Positions 21,139-31,895 are shown, numbered from the stretch's first letter. The stretch is DNA of 64,000 nt from Candidatus Poribacteria bacterium (GCA_022827055.1 JAJDTR010000050.1:1-64000), one strand, 5' to 3'. A program made the numbers and translations. The notes: generated by a model not told the origin, from the letters alone.

Positions 21139-21162
21139 GGAACGCAGATCTGCGTTCCCTAC
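21139..21162 (-). repeat. REP-like palindrome class d (GTAGGGAACGCAGATCTGCGTTCC on minus)
   Basis: Second copy at 40930-40953; related GTAGGGAACGGCACCTGTGCCGCC at 21183-21206. Confidence 0.85.
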
Positions 21163-21289
21163 GGTGTCATCCACAATCATGGGGCGGCACAGGTGCCGTT
21201 CCCTACAAATACGCTCTTAGGGGCTTCTGTCGGATTCTGGTTGATTTTCGATACCGGTTGTAGTAGAATGCCGCGTCAGACCAACCGAA

Positions 21290-22651
21290 TTGACTCTCTC
21301 TCACTCATTTCACGACCTACCGATGCAGGAGGTGCCTACAGTGAACCGGGGGTCCCGCGGCAGTTTCGCCCCGTTTATGCATAAGCCACCTATGCCGATT
21401 TCGATCGGAATCGTCGCTTCGTGGCTAATGGTATCGTCTCTTGGCGCCGTTCAGACAACCACGGCTACTGTGTCGGGCCGCGTCCTCGATGTCGATGGAA
21501 ATCCAATCCCCGGGTTTTTGATAGCTGTTCAGTACGTCGAAATCTCGCACAATAATGTGTGGCTCTCCCATATTATGTTTGAGGAAAACGAACACGTCCT
21601 CGAAGCGTACACTGCTTTGCCCAGATCGATAACCGATGATACGGGTCGGTTTTCTTTTTCAGAAAATATACCCGGTCTCATCCAGTTCATCGCGCAACCT
21701 CCGCATCTGCCGCATGATGAGCCGCTGCCACCCGACTTTGACCTAGAGATATTCGATCCGGACGCCGAGATAGTGTCAATCAAGAGCGGGGCGATAACCT
21801 TTTATCCGTACAACCAAGAACCTCCCCCGTTCGGCGGCATCACGTTTGCCATTGAACCCGGGGCACACCTCCAAAATCTTGAAGTCACGGTAAGACCTCG
21901 GATGCGAATTCGCGCTCAAGTGGTTTTTTCCGACGGTACTCCTCTCCCCAACGCTGAAGTTCAGATTGATTTACGGCGACGGGATTTTAATGGGCTCGGT
22001 TTCGGAAGCACAATTGGAGCCCATCGGACGGACGATGGAGGTTACTTCATACACTATGTGGCTGAGCCTGCGTTCTACACAGTTATGGTCGAATTCCAAG
22101 GACTTACGGCATCTTCAAAGCGGTTTGTGATTGAAAATGGCGAACGACGCGATGATTTGGTTCTCTCGTTTGACAGCGAGCCCGTGCCCGTTGAACCGAC
22201 TCCTGATCTGGAGGAACCGGATCGTGACGGAGAGTGGGTACTGAATCCCGCAAATGGACATTCCTACAGGGTCATTCATTGCGAGAACCCGGAGGACGCT
22301 CGGGCGAAAGCGGTTAGCGAGGGTGCGCATTTGGTCTCGATCAACGATGCGGCGGAGCAGAAATGGCTCGTGAGCATCTTTGGGAGCGCGCCCTATTGGA
22401 TAGGACTAACGGATGTAGAGAAGGAGGGCGAGTGGCGCTGGACGAACGGGGAAGCGGTCAGCTACACGCACTGGGCACCGATCGAACCAATGGACGCGGA
22501 TTGGGGAGACGAGGACTATGTTTTTATGGGGTTGACGGCGGATGGGAAGTGGTATGATGTAGGACCTGAAAGCCCGATATGGCGGATGACTCAAATGGCA
22601 ATTATCGAAAAGGGAGATTTGGCATCGGTGGCACCGGAGGAAGGAGATTGA
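21290..22651 (+). CDS. secreted protein with carboxypeptidase-regulatory-like domain and C-terminal C-type lectin domain
   Basis: SGRVLDVDGNPIPGF; C-terminus GAHLVSINDAAEQKWLVSIFGSAPYWIGLTDVEKEGEWRWTNGEAVSYTHWAPIEP (WIGL / W..NG / W hallmarks). Confidence 0.85.
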   Translation: MTLSHSFHDLPMQEVPTVNRGSRGSFAPFMHKPPMPISIGIVASWLMVSSLGAVQTTTATVSGRVLDVDGNPIPGFLIAVQYVEISHNNVWLSHIMFEENEHVLEAYTALPRSITDDTGRFSFSENIPGLIQFIAQPPHLPHDEPLPPDFDLEIFDPDAEIVSIKSGAITFYPYNQEPPPFGGITFAIEPGAHLQNLEVTVRPRMRIRAQVVFSDGTPLPNAEVQIDLRRRDFNGLGFGSTIGAHRTDDGGYFIHYVAEPAFYTVMVEFQGLTASSKRFVIENGERRDDLVLSFDSEPVPVEPTPDLEEPDRDGEWVLNPANGHSYRVIHCENPEDARAKAVSEGAHLVSINDAAEQKWLVSIFGSAPYWIGLTDVEKEGEWRWTNGEAVSYTHWAPIEPMDADWGDEDYVFMGLTADGKWYDVGPESPIWRMTQMAIIEKGDLASVAPEEGD

Positions 22652-22790
22652 TTCGAGTAAGGAGGTCGCGACCTGGAGATCGCTCCTACACCCGCACATG
22701 GGTGGTGCACGGCACACGGAGTCCCCTATCGCACTGGAATCTCTATCAGGATTAGCTATCCACTCGCTGTATGCAGCGGAAGGCTTTGCC

Positions 22791-24119
22791 ATGAACCGAC
22801 TATACTGTACACTTGTAGCTACAGTTATCCTTCTTCTCATGGCGTCGCAGCATGGAATTGTTGCCGGCGACACGTCTAGTTTATCCGGTCGGGTCGTCGA
22901 TGTAGAAGGGCAGCCGGTTGCAGGATTCGGACTGATCCTTGAGCCGGTTCGCGTAGAACCTATTCCCGTCCAACCAACACCCGTGGAACGCGATGAGACT
23001 GTTGATGAACCAGTACGTCAATCGGACACCACCGTTTTTGCAACGCGCACCGACAAAACGGGGCACTTTGCCATCCGCAGTTTCTCGCCGCAAAGGTTCC
23101 GATTAGCGCAGTACACGAGGTTTGACCGCGAGTCCGAGGCAGAGTACGAAATCCTGTCCATGAAAGTTGGCGCTATCACGGTGCATCAGCACGAGCCGGC
23201 AACTTCTGGAGGTATCGCGTTTGCCTATAAAATGAAAGCCGGGGCGATCATAGCGCAACAACACGAACCATCACCTTTTGGAGGAATAGCGTTTGCCATT
23301 GCACCCGACGCACATATTGAGAACGTTGAGATCAGAGTGAGGCCGCGGCAGCATATTCGCGGGAGGATCGTGTTCGGCGATGGGACACCGCTAGCCAGTA
23401 GGAGAATAAGCATAAACGTACAACGTCGTTCTCCCGACGGAACGGGCAGCGGCAGCTCGAGTTCCTCCGGCGAGACGGACGCCGACGGCTACTTCGCGTT
23501 CCACGCGGACGAAACGGCGATCTACACGGTAACGGTGAACCATCAAGGACTCTCGGCGACAGCCGAACCGTTTTTGTTGAAAGAGGGAGAAAATAGGAAG
23601 GATCTGCTATTCACGTTCGATAGTGGACCGATTTCCCCGGATGCATCCGATGGTCGAATCGAAGTCTCCGCGGAGGCGTCGACTTCATCGTCGCCCGGCG
23701 ACGAGGCAGCGTGGGTGGTGAATCCGATAACCGGGCACGCTTACAAGAAAATTCGATGTAATAGCTGGGACGATGCGAACATTCAGGCTCTCGCCGAAGG
23801 TGCACATCTGGTGACGATTAACGATGCGGCGGAGCAGAAATGGCTCTCAGAAATCTTTGGGCAACGTCCCTATTGGATCGGGTTGACCGATTATGCAGAG
23901 GAGGGTGAATGGGTTTGGGAGAACGGAGAACCGGTTACCTTCACCAACTGGGCGCCTCATGAACCGAAGGATGACGATTGGGGTGACGAAGATTTTGTCA
24001 TGATGGGTTTTTCAGGGGAGTGGTCTGACGTTGGGCCCAATAGCGTAGAATGGCAAATGGTGCGGAGGGCTATCATAGAAAAAGATGGTGGCACAACAAC
24101 GCCCTCCGAAGAGAAGTAA
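22791..24119 (+). CDS. paralogous C-type lectin protein with carboxypeptidase-regulatory-like domain
   Basis: Start at MNRLYCTLVATVILLLMASQHGIVAG (signal peptide) rather than 22698; C-terminus GAHLVTINDAAEQKWLSEIFGQRPYWIGLTDYAEEGEWVWENGEPVTFTNWAP. Confidence 0.88.
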   Translation: MNRLYCTLVATVILLLMASQHGIVAGDTSSLSGRVVDVEGQPVAGFGLILEPVRVEPIPVQPTPVERDETVDEPVRQSDTTVFATRTDKTGHFAIRSFSPQRFRLAQYTRFDRESEAEYEILSMKVGAITVHQHEPATSGGIAFAYKMKAGAIIAQQHEPSPFGGIAFAIAPDAHIENVEIRVRPRQHIRGRIVFGDGTPLASRRISINVQRRSPDGTGSGSSSSSGETDADGYFAFHADETAIYTVTVNHQGLSATAEPFLLKEGENRKDLLFTFDSGPISPDASDGRIEVSAEASTSSSPGDEAAWVVNPITGHAYKKIRCNSWDDANIQALAEGAHLVTINDAAEQKWLSEIFGQRPYWIGLTDYAEEGEWVWENGEPVTFTNWAPHEPKDDDWGDEDFVMMGFSGEWSDVGPNSVEWQMVRRAIIEKDGGTTTPSEEK

Positions 24120-24296
24120 TACCATTTCTCTAAAATGCTTGTGCATTAATCGCGTGAATCAGGTAAAGAATCTTGCGTGAAGCGGAACAAGAAGTCGGCC
24201 TCTGCGCAAAGTCGGCGGGGCAAGATGCCCCGCCTACCGAGAAGAGAAAGATTGGATTAAAATATCATATGCACTGTTATTCAAGCGAAATGGTAT
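24119..24296. mobile_element. MITE-like element with 10-bp perfect terminal inverted repeats, carrying a REP
   Basis: ATACCATTTC (24119-24128) and GAAATGGTAT (24287-24296), imperfect similarity extending inward; interior class c palindrome. Confidence 0.5.
24214..24237 (-). repeat. REP-like palindrome class c (GTAGGCGGGGCATCTTGCCCCGCC on minus)
   Basis: Second copy at 53659-53681. Confidence 0.85.
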
Positions 24297-24363
24297 AACC
24301 TATCAAGCGGAGCGGCAATTCTGCTCCAATTTTAATTCTTTCAAAATCTGAGGAGGATTAACC

Positions 24364-26850
24364 ATGTTGAAGATTCTTGTAGCCCTTTCAGTCATAGTTG
24401 TATTCTTTGCCTCTTCACTCGCCGCGCAGGAGGAAGAGGAAGCGGAAACTCCAATCGAACTGGAAGAGATTGTCACGATTGGTACGCGCGTGCCCGAGCG
24501 GAGTCGGCTCGATTCGCCGGTGCCGGTCGACGTGATTAACGAGGACGCCATCCGAAAGACGGGACACTCGGAAGTCGGACGTGTGTTGCAGACATTGGCG
24601 CCGTCGTTTAACTTTTCGAGTTCTTCAATCAGCGACGGTACCGATGCGCTTCGCCCCGCGACGCTCAGGGGGTTGGGACCGGATCAGGTGCTGGTGCTTG
24701 TCAACGGGAAACGGCGGCACGGGAGCGCGTTGATTCACGTGAACACTTCCGTGGGTCGAGGTACGGCAGGTGTGGACATGAACGCGATTCCGGCGAGCGC
24801 CATCAAACAGATCGAGATCCTGCGGGACGGGGCATCGGCGCAGTATGGATCCGACGCGTTGGCGGGGGTCATAAACCTCGTGCTCAAGGATGATTACGAA
24901 GGGGCGTTCGGCACCTCCTACGGCTCGACGTACGAAGGAGACGGCGAGACGTTCACACTGAATGCGCACAAAGGGTTCAAATTCGGCGAGGATGGCACGA
25001 TTCACGGGGCGATTGAGTACCGGGACAGGCAGCCAACCAACCGTGCAGGTATGACCGGCGTCATTCAGTATCCCGATACCGAAGTTGGGGAGGGCGCTCC
25101 CGTGGAGGTAACCAACGATGCCGGGAACAAAGAACATAGCTTTGACCGCCAAAATTTTCGTATCGGCGATGCGGAATCGCGCCACGGCGCCGTTGTTCTG
25201 AACCTGGACAAACCGATTGACAGCATTTGGGAGGGCGCTACCTTCTACAGTTTTCTCGATTACTCTAATCGGCAGAACACCAGCGCCGGATTTTATCGGA
25301 GAGCGAATCAACTCAGCCGCAACCCGGAAGGCTCGGACTATCCCGACGGATTCCTTCCGTTAATCAACACCAGTGTACTGGATTACTCCATCGGTGTCGG
25401 CGTCAAGCAGAAGTTCGGTAACGACTTGCGGATGGATGCGAGTGTGGTTACGGGCGGCAACAGCTTTGCGTTCAACGTGAGTAATTCACACAATGCATCG
25501 CTTGTCGCGGCGGAGGGTTCCAGCCCATCATCAGCGGATGCGGGTGATTTGCGACTTTTCCTTAACACGGTGGATCTGGATTTCTCGCTACCGATGGATT
25601 GGGGCAACGTTGCGGTCGGCGGTGGATTTCGGAACGACATCTATCAAATCGTCGCCGGCGAGGAGGTTTCCTATGAGGATTATGACGGTCCCGGCGGTGC
25701 CTCCGGCGGTATTCAGGTGTTCCCCGGCTTCCAGCCGTCAAATGAAGTGAATGAACTGCGTACCGCCTTTGCGTTTTACACCGATGTCGAGGTAAACCCC
25801 ATCGAATCGGTGTTCGTCAATCCGGCGGCTCGCGTCGAAAACTATAGCGACTTCGGTTCCACCGTCAACGGAAAGTTGGCGCTGCGCTATGAGCCGGCAG
25901 ACGCCCTCGCACTGCGCGGCTCGGCAAGCACCGGATTCCGCGCGCCTTCCATGCAGCAACTGTATTTCAACAACGTAAGCACGCAATTCAATACGGTGGA
26001 CGGGCAGTCAGTCGCACAAGAAATCGGTACATTCCGAAACGACAGCGATATCGCCAAAGCCGTCGGAATTCCCGAATTGACAGAGGAAACCGCGGTCAAC
26101 CTGAGCGGCGGATTCATCCTGCGTCCGATGCCTCGGTTAACGCTTACGACAGACTTTTACCGGGCAACAATCAGCGACCGCATCATCATCAGCGGACGGT
26201 TGTCGAGCGACAATGAGGCGATTCCGGCAGGAATTCGAGCGAGTCTCGCGGATTCAGGCGTGGCAGGGGCGCAATTCTTCATGAATGCGGCAGACACCGA
26301 AACACAGGGGATAGATTTTGTGGCGTCGTATACCTATCCCGTGTTGGATCAGGCGTCACTGGCGTTTAGTTTCGCCGCGAACTACACGGAAACGGAGATT
26401 ACGGACGTGAATCTGCCCGCGAATCTTCCCGAATCGCTGTTCACCGAGCAGGATCGCTCTATCGTTGAGACATGGCAGCCGAAAGACCGTGTTTCGATGT
26501 CAACGCGTTATACGGGGGATTCGCTGGGTATCGACTACGCTGTGCATCGATACGGAGAGTACACCGTGATTGATGGCGGCAAGAGTCAAACGTTCACGCC
26601 GAAGTATCTCACCGACGTTCAAATCAGCTATGGGTTGGGTGAATACGGCAGAATCAAGATCGGCGCGAATAACTTGTTCAACGTCACGCCGGATGAAAAT
26701 CGTGTCGGTCAATCGCGCGGCGGGAAAATCGTGGATGCGTGGGGGAACATCATTGTGGATTCGCCGGGAGTGTTCACGTATTCAAGGCGGTCTGCGCCGT
26801 TTGGCTTCAACGGCGGATTGTACTATATCGCTTGGGAGAATGCGTTTTAA
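24364..26850 (+). CDS. TonB-dependent receptor
   Basis: Plug domain IETLE-like start, ALRPATLRGLGPDQVLVLVNGKRRH, ILRDGASAQYGSDALAGVINLVLK; beta-barrel C-terminus; RBS AGGAGG. Confidence 0.95.
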   Translation: MLKILVALSVIVVFFASSLAAQEEEEAETPIELEEIVTIGTRVPERSRLDSPVPVDVINEDAIRKTGHSEVGRVLQTLAPSFNFSSSSISDGTDALRPATLRGLGPDQVLVLVNGKRRHGSALIHVNTSVGRGTAGVDMNAIPASAIKQIEILRDGASAQYGSDALAGVINLVLKDDYEGAFGTSYGSTYEGDGETFTLNAHKGFKFGEDGTIHGAIEYRDRQPTNRAGMTGVIQYPDTEVGEGAPVEVTNDAGNKEHSFDRQNFRIGDAESRHGAVVLNLDKPIDSIWEGATFYSFLDYSNRQNTSAGFYRRANQLSRNPEGSDYPDGFLPLINTSVLDYSIGVGVKQKFGNDLRMDASVVTGGNSFAFNVSNSHNASLVAAEGSSPSSADAGDLRLFLNTVDLDFSLPMDWGNVAVGGGFRNDIYQIVAGEEVSYEDYDGPGGASGGIQVFPGFQPSNEVNELRTAFAFYTDVEVNPIESVFVNPAARVENYSDFGSTVNGKLALRYEPADALALRGSASTGFRAPSMQQLYFNNVSTQFNTVDGQSVAQEIGTFRNDSDIAKAVGIPELTEETAVNLSGGFILRPMPRLTLTTDFYRATISDRIIISGRLSSDNEAIPAGIRASLADSGVAGAQFFMNAADTETQGIDFVASYTYPVLDQASLAFSFAANYTETEITDVNLPANLPESLFTEQDRSIVETWQPKDRVSMSTRYTGDSLGIDYAVHRYGEYTVIDGGKSQTFTPKYLTDVQISYGLGEYGRIKIGANNLFNVTPDENRVGQSRGGKIVDAWGNIIVDSPGVFTYSRRSAPFGFNGGLYYIAWENAF

Positions 26851-26931
26851 GCGTAACCTATCCCACAATTCGGGGCGAGAATAAGTTGAGGCGGGTATAG
26901 TCCCGCCTCAACTTTTTTCCGCAAGACACCC

Positions 26932-27324
26932 ATGAAAAAATACGTGAGTGGAACCGCCGGCTCCGGATTGAGGCGGCAACATACGCGGATTTGGCGAGTC
27001 AGTGTAGTCGGAACGACCGTCTACGTTTTTCTGTTCACGATCGCAGTAATTTGGATTCTGCACGCTTCTAGTCACAGCGAATATAGCAGCCATATACTTG
27101 GCACGTACTACGCGGGACTTTCCCTGTATCAAATCGTGTCATTCGTCAACATTGCGTGGTTTTTCGCCTTGGTTGCCGATTTGATTGTCCTGATGCGCCG
27201 CTCTCCTCGGAAAGGAATACTCGGTCCGCTCAGCGGGGTTGTGTTGTCAATCATAGCGATTGCAGTCGTTCAATGGGCTGCGGAGGGGTTGAAGCGCGTG
27301 GCTGAAGCTTGGGCGGTGACTTGA
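26932..27324 (+). CDS. small membrane protein, hypothetical (3 TM)
   Basis: Hydrophobic segments VYVFLFTIAVIWIL, IVSFVNIAWFFALVADLIVLM, GVVLSIIAIAVVQWAA. Confidence 0.65.
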   Translation: MKKYVSGTAGSGLRRQHTRIWRVSVVGTTVYVFLFTIAVIWILHASSHSEYSSHILGTYYAGLSLYQIVSFVNIAWFFALVADLIVLMRRSPRKGILGPLSGVVLSIIAIAVVQWAAEGLKRVAEAWAVT

Positions 27325-27515
27325 TGATTGTGAATCTGTGCTTTGGAAGGAGTAGATGGGTCAGCCGTTATCAAGATGAGATGGGTAATTTACGAAATCT
27401 TGACGAGCACACTTTGGAACACACCTTCCCATAATTTGGTGTCAACGCAAACTGAAAACCGCATAAGTACCTGTAATGATGTCGGAAATACAGGTAGCAA
27501 ATTGAAAAGGAGCCG

Positions 27516-27692
27516 ATGATGGAAAGTTTGGTAATATCATTATTCATGATTCTGATTGGGATAGCCGTTTGGATTTTTGTTGCGGTGGTCGCGTGGCGAG
27601 CGATGCGGGCACATGAAAGAATCGCTGATGCACACGAAAATTTGGCCGAATCAATCCAAAATTTAGGGAATCGGACGCAGTCTGGCAGCTAG
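27516..27692 (+). CDS. 58-aa single-TM small protein (not in supplied ORF track)
   Basis: ATGATGGAA after AAAGGAGCC RBS; MMESLVISLFMILIGIAVWIFVAVVAWRAMRAHERIADAHENLAESIQNLGNRTQSGS. Confidence 0.5.
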   Translation: MMESLVISLFMILIGIAVWIFVAVVAWRAMRAHERIADAHENLAESIQNLGNRTQSGS

Positions 27693-27858
27693 GAAAAGAA
27701 ATCGGCGATTTGACGTTTGAAGAGTTCAAAAGGCTGGCAAGATCTCTATCGTACGGGATCTTCTATCGCGCTCAGTATTCATTCACTTGATCGTTATTCA
27801 CTCTCATGATCGCAAGTTCGCGCCCTAGAATATGACCTTGTAAAACTTACGGAGGATT

Positions 27859-28071
27859 ATGATGGAACCCATTGACAATCAGGAGTGGCACTCTTTATCT
27901 GAACAAGCACAACAGGAGGTTTATGACTTTTTCCTGTTTGTAAAACAACGCCATGAACAGCAAGTACAACAGGCACGACACGACCAAGCAGAAACACTGC
28001 TTCTATCAAATTACAGTGCCAATTTGATTGAAGAATGGCTAGACACCTCGGAGGATGAAGTTTGGCAATAG
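27859..28071 (+). CDS. DUF2281-like putative antitoxin
   Basis: LSEQAQQEVYDFFLFVKQRHEQ ... LIEEWLDTSEDEVWQ; overlaps the following toxin gene by 10 bp. Confidence 0.72.
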   Translation: MMEPIDNQEWHSLSEQAQQEVYDFFLFVKQRHEQQVQQARHDQAETLLLSNYSANLIEEWLDTSEDEVWQ

Positions 28072-28415
28072 ATATAAACGTAGCCGACGTTGTGTTATGT
28101 GAGTTTTATTTCAGTGATTTGGAAGGATCCAAAAAGAGACCCGTCTTGGTCTTTAAGGATAACCTTCCCTATGATGACTTTGTAGGCGTTCCAATCAGTG
28201 GTCAGTTGAGGGAACTACATCAAGATGAAAGCCTTGTGGATTCTTCCAAGTTTCGTGAAGGAGGCATTCCGATAACATCCAAGATAATGGTTAGAAAGAC
28301 TTTTGTGGTATCGAAGTCGGCAGTCATCAAAAAGTATGGAACGTTGAAAGACGATGCATTCAGGCAATATCAAAGATTGTTCTGCCTATATTTTGATTGT
28401 GTGTCATCTGATTAG
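28062..28415 (+). CDS. PemK/MazF-family toxin
   Basis: TTG start; VADVVLCEFYFSDLEGSKKRPVLVFKD... ITSKIMVRKTFVVSKSAVIKKYGTL. Confidence 0.8.
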   Translation: MAIDINVADVVLCEFYFSDLEGSKKRPVLVFKDNLPYDDFVGVPISGQLRELHQDESLVDSSKFREGGIPITSKIMVRKTFVVSKSAVIKKYGTLKDDAFRQYQRLFCLYFDCVSSD

Positions 28416-28493
28416 GAATCGCGACTCTGGTGTGTGTACGAATTCGTCTAGAAAAATGCGCCTCAAAGTCCGGACCGAAAACTGTAGGAGAAA

Positions 28494-29048
28494 ATGATGA
28501 ATTTTCATATTCCCAGAGCTAGAGTCGCGAAAGTGTTAAACCGACAATCCAGCATTGCCGCCCTGTCAGCGAACATACTTCTATGTTTGCTGCTCGTTGG
28601 TTGCGGAAAGATCGTAAACACGGCTTTGTCAAAAGGGAAATACCAACCTCCTACATCCCCAAGAGAAGCGCTTGCCGTCATCCAGATAGATTCGGATAGT
28701 GGCTGGTTGCAGAGGATACAACAATTTGCGGTGCGAATCGATGGTCAATTAGCCTTGGAGAAAAAACTGGATCCAGATAGAAAAGAACCCTTCAAGGACA
28801 TCTTGGTGTCATCGGGTCAACATGACTTGTCAGTGGGAATTATATACCAGTCTTTTTCTGAAGCAATGCCGAGTACCCATCAGGAGTGGACGACTTTTTC
28901 TGCCGATGTCAAAGCGGGACATAAATACTTTCTGAGTGGTGAATTGTCGCCCGGAGTTGATGGAGGATTATCATTCGATGGTCGGCTTGTTGAGGCAACC
29001 GCAGCTATAGACGTCAAGAAATCGCAGAATACAATGGATCCAAACTAG
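28494..29048 (+). CDS. putative lipoprotein, hypothetical
   Basis: Signal with lipobox-like LLLVGCGK. Confidence 0.6.
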   Translation: MMNFHIPRARVAKVLNRQSSIAALSANILLCLLLVGCGKIVNTALSKGKYQPPTSPREALAVIQIDSDSGWLQRIQQFAVRIDGQLALEKKLDPDRKEPFKDILVSSGQHDLSVGIIYQSFSEAMPSTHQEWTTFSADVKAGHKYFLSGELSPGVDGGLSFDGRLVEATAAIDVKKSQNTMDPN

Positions 29049-29176
29049 ACCCAAAAGATTGATGCGGTCCACCCAAATTAACTCGATCTCGAACACCAAT
29101 TGAACAACTGAAGCGCTGTGGAAACCGAGATTTTTCCTCAAAACTCGGTTGAACGACAACTATTCGTGGTGAGGTA

Positions 29177-31627
29177 TTGAAGCGAACGATGCGAGAACAA
29201 TACGGCTGGCGAAGGAAGTTCCCCTTTGTGCTTTTCGTTTCACGCATGATCTTACCGACCAGTGTTTTCTGCGCAGCTATAAGCTTTTGCGGAATGGTCG
29301 ATGTTTCGGCAGCCGCCTCGGATGGGCATGAGCAACAGGAGTTGAAAAATCCCGATGGCACATGGAAATGGACGAATAAGCTCATTAACGAGACGAGTCC
29401 GTATCTTCTTCTTCATGCCCACAATCCGGTGGACTGGTATCCGTGGGGAACGGAGGCGTTAGAACGCGCGAAAGCGGAAGATAAAGCGATTTTTCTCTCG
29501 GTGGGTTATTCAACCTGCTACTGGTGTCATGTCATGGAGCGGAAAGTATTTGCCGATGCCGACATCGCGGCAATGATGAACGAGATGTACATCAACATCA
29601 AGGTGGATCGGGAGGAGCGACCCGATATTGATGAGATCTACATGACGGCAACTCAGATTATGACGGGCGGAGGAGGGTGGCCCAATTCCGTGTTTCTCAC
29701 GCCGGATCTGCATCCATTCTACGCGGGAACTTACTTTCCGCCGGTTGACAGCCATGGACGTCCCGGTTTTCCGCGTGTGCTAAAGGCTCTTCATGATCAT
29801 TGGGTGAATCGGCGGGATGAGGTGATTGAGCATGGAATGAAGATTACCGAGGTCATCAGGCAGGCGACCGGCGGAGCGCTTGGCGAGACGGATGAGTCAC
29901 GGTTGGAGATGGAGTTGGTTACGTCCGCGATCGAAGGTTTGCGGTCAACTTACAACCCTGCATACGGCGGTTTCGGCGACGCGCCGTTATTCCCATCACC
30001 AACAAATCTTGAGCTTTTACTTAACGAATATGACCGCGAAAAGGATGACAATCTCCTCGAAATGGTCACTCACACGCTTGACATGATGGCATACGGTGGG
30101 ATATACGATCAGATTGGCGGCGGATTCCACCGGTATTCGGTCGATGCCAAGTGGCTTGTGCCGCATTTTGAGAAGATGCTTTACGACAACGCACAGTTGG
30201 CAAAGGTCTATTTGCTTGCTTATCAACGGACGCAAGAGCCGTTGTATCTTCGTGTAGCCGAAGAGACTTTTGACTTTGTCTTCCGAGAGATGACTTCACC
30301 CGAGGGCGGCTTCTATTCCGCGATCGATGCCGAAACCGATGCAGAGGAGGGGAAATACTACGTTTGGACAGAAAAGGAGATTCGCGACGTTCTTGGTCGG
30401 AGGAAGTCGAAACTGTTGATGAAGGTGTACGGCGTGACGAAAGGACCGAACTTCGAAGGCAAGAATGTGCTGTATCTACCCACTCCGATTGCAAGCGTGG
30501 CAAATGAGGAGGGGAAGTCCGAAGGAGAACTGTTAACCCGACTTGAGCCGCTAAAAGAGAAACTGCTGCACGCGCGGGAAAAACGGGAGCGGCCACTGCT
30601 TGACACAAAGGTGATTGTGAACTGGAACGGGTTAATGATTGATGCATTGGCTCTCGGGTACGAGGTGCTTGAGGATGCCCGCTACCAGGACGCCGCCGAA
30701 CAAGCGGCGACGTTCATTCTTGAGAAGATGAAAAACTCTAAAGGACAACTGATGCATACATATCGGGATGGCATCCTCAAATACGACGGTTTTCTCGATG
30801 ACTACGCTTTCCTTGTGCGCGGTTTACTGGGATTGTATCAGGCAACTGGTGAAAAACACTGGCTCAGCGAAGCGCGCGCCTTGACCGATACAATGGTCGA
30901 ACTCTTTTGGGATGACGCGGACGGAGCGTTTTATTTTACGTTGGAGGGGGCGAATCATCTGCTCGTCCGCACAAAAAAGCCGTATGATTCAGCAATCCCG
31001 TCGGGAAACGCGGTCGCCGCGAACAATCTCTTGTCACTGGCGGACTTAACCGGTACATTCCGCTACTTTGAGTTTGCGGAAAAAACCCTACAGAGTTTTG
31101 CGGGTATGATGTCCAAATCCTCTGGCGGGTTTATGCACATGCTCCTTGCGGCGAATCGGTATTGGGACGTTCTGCCATTTTTCACACAACAGAAAATCGC
31201 TAATTTCGTTCCCCCTCTAACTACCGGCACTGAAACTGACGTTGTTAAGGTTAGTGCGTCCGTCCTACCAGCAGGGAAGTTCCGCATTGATGTGGAGATT
31301 CATCTTGAGATTGCCGAAGGGTGGCACGTCAATGCCAACCCTGCCTCTCAAGATATGCTTATTCCTACGTCTGTTTCGCTTGATCCGGACGCACCCGCCG
31401 AGTTTGTTTCCGTGGATTATCCCGAAGGAGAGATTGTGCATTTCGATTTCAGCGGGGAATCGCTGTCGGTGTACGAAGGGACGATTACCATACCGACGAC
31501 GATCAAACTCAAATCCAATATTTCAGAGGAGAAGGATTTACCCCTTGATTTGCAACTTCGCTATCAAGCGTGCAACGATTTGATCTGCTTGGAACCTAAA
31601 ACCATACAGATTCGAGTTCGTAAATAG
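29177..31627 (+). CDS. DUF255/YyaL-type thioredoxin-like protein fused to a C-terminal DsbD-N-like domain
   Basis: [52 protein letters not shown]-terminus [21 protein letters not shown]...[14 protein letters not shown]. Confidence 0.9.
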   Translation: MKRTMREQYGWRRKFPFVLFVSRMILPTSVFCAAISFCGMVDVSAAASDGHEQQELKNPDGTWKWTNKLINETSPYLLLHAHNPVDWYPWGTEALERAKAEDKAIFLSVGYSTCYWCHVMERKVFADADIAAMMNEMYINIKVDREERPDIDEIYMTATQIMTGGGGWPNSVFLTPDLHPFYAGTYFPPVDSHGRPGFPRVLKALHDHWVNRRDEVIEHGMKITEVIRQATGGALGETDESRLEMELVTSAIEGLRSTYNPAYGGFGDAPLFPSPTNLELLLNEYDREKDDNLLEMVTHTLDMMAYGGIYDQIGGGFHRYSVDAKWLVPHFEKMLYDNAQLAKVYLLAYQRTQEPLYLRVAEETFDFVFREMTSPEGGFYSAIDAETDAEEGKYYVWTEKEIRDVLGRRKSKLLMKVYGVTKGPNFEGKNVLYLPTPIASVANEEGKSEGELLTRLEPLKEKLLHAREKRERPLLDTKVIVNWNGLMIDALALGYEVLEDARYQDAAEQAATFILEKMKNSKGQLMHTYRDGILKYDGFLDDYAFLVRGLLGLYQATGEKHWLSEARALTDTMVELFWDDADGAFYFTLEGANHLLVRTKKPYDSAIPSGNAVAANNLLSLADLTGTFRYFEFAEKTLQSFAGMMSKSSGGFMHMLLAANRYWDVLPFFTQQKIANFVPPLTTGTETDVVKVSASVLPAGKFRIDVEIHLEIAEGWHVNANPASQDMLIPTSVSLDPDAPAEFVSVDYPEGEIVHFDFSGESLSVYEGTITIPTTIKLKSNISEEKDLPLDLQLRYQACNDLICLEPKTIQIRVRK

Positions 31628-31895
31628 GTTTTGATGCGGGAGACTGGAAGGAAAGATCGCGGAGGGAGGGACGACAGATTTCTACCGCGCGGGATGTGCT
31701 AGTGTAAAAAAATTCATTCGGTTGGTAGGTTTTGTCAAGATTCGGAAATCGCTCCTACAGTCGAAGTGTTGGGTTTCACTCAGAATTCTGCATCTACGGG
31801 CATAATTAAACTTCAATAGCCCATCGACTTACCAAGATTCTTCAGGTTTTTCGTTCAACCCAACCTACGCAATATATGGATTCGATAGTATGCGT

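Noticed and set aside
24625-25311. 228-aa minus-strand ORF
   Set aside because: Antisense shadow of the TonB-dependent receptor.
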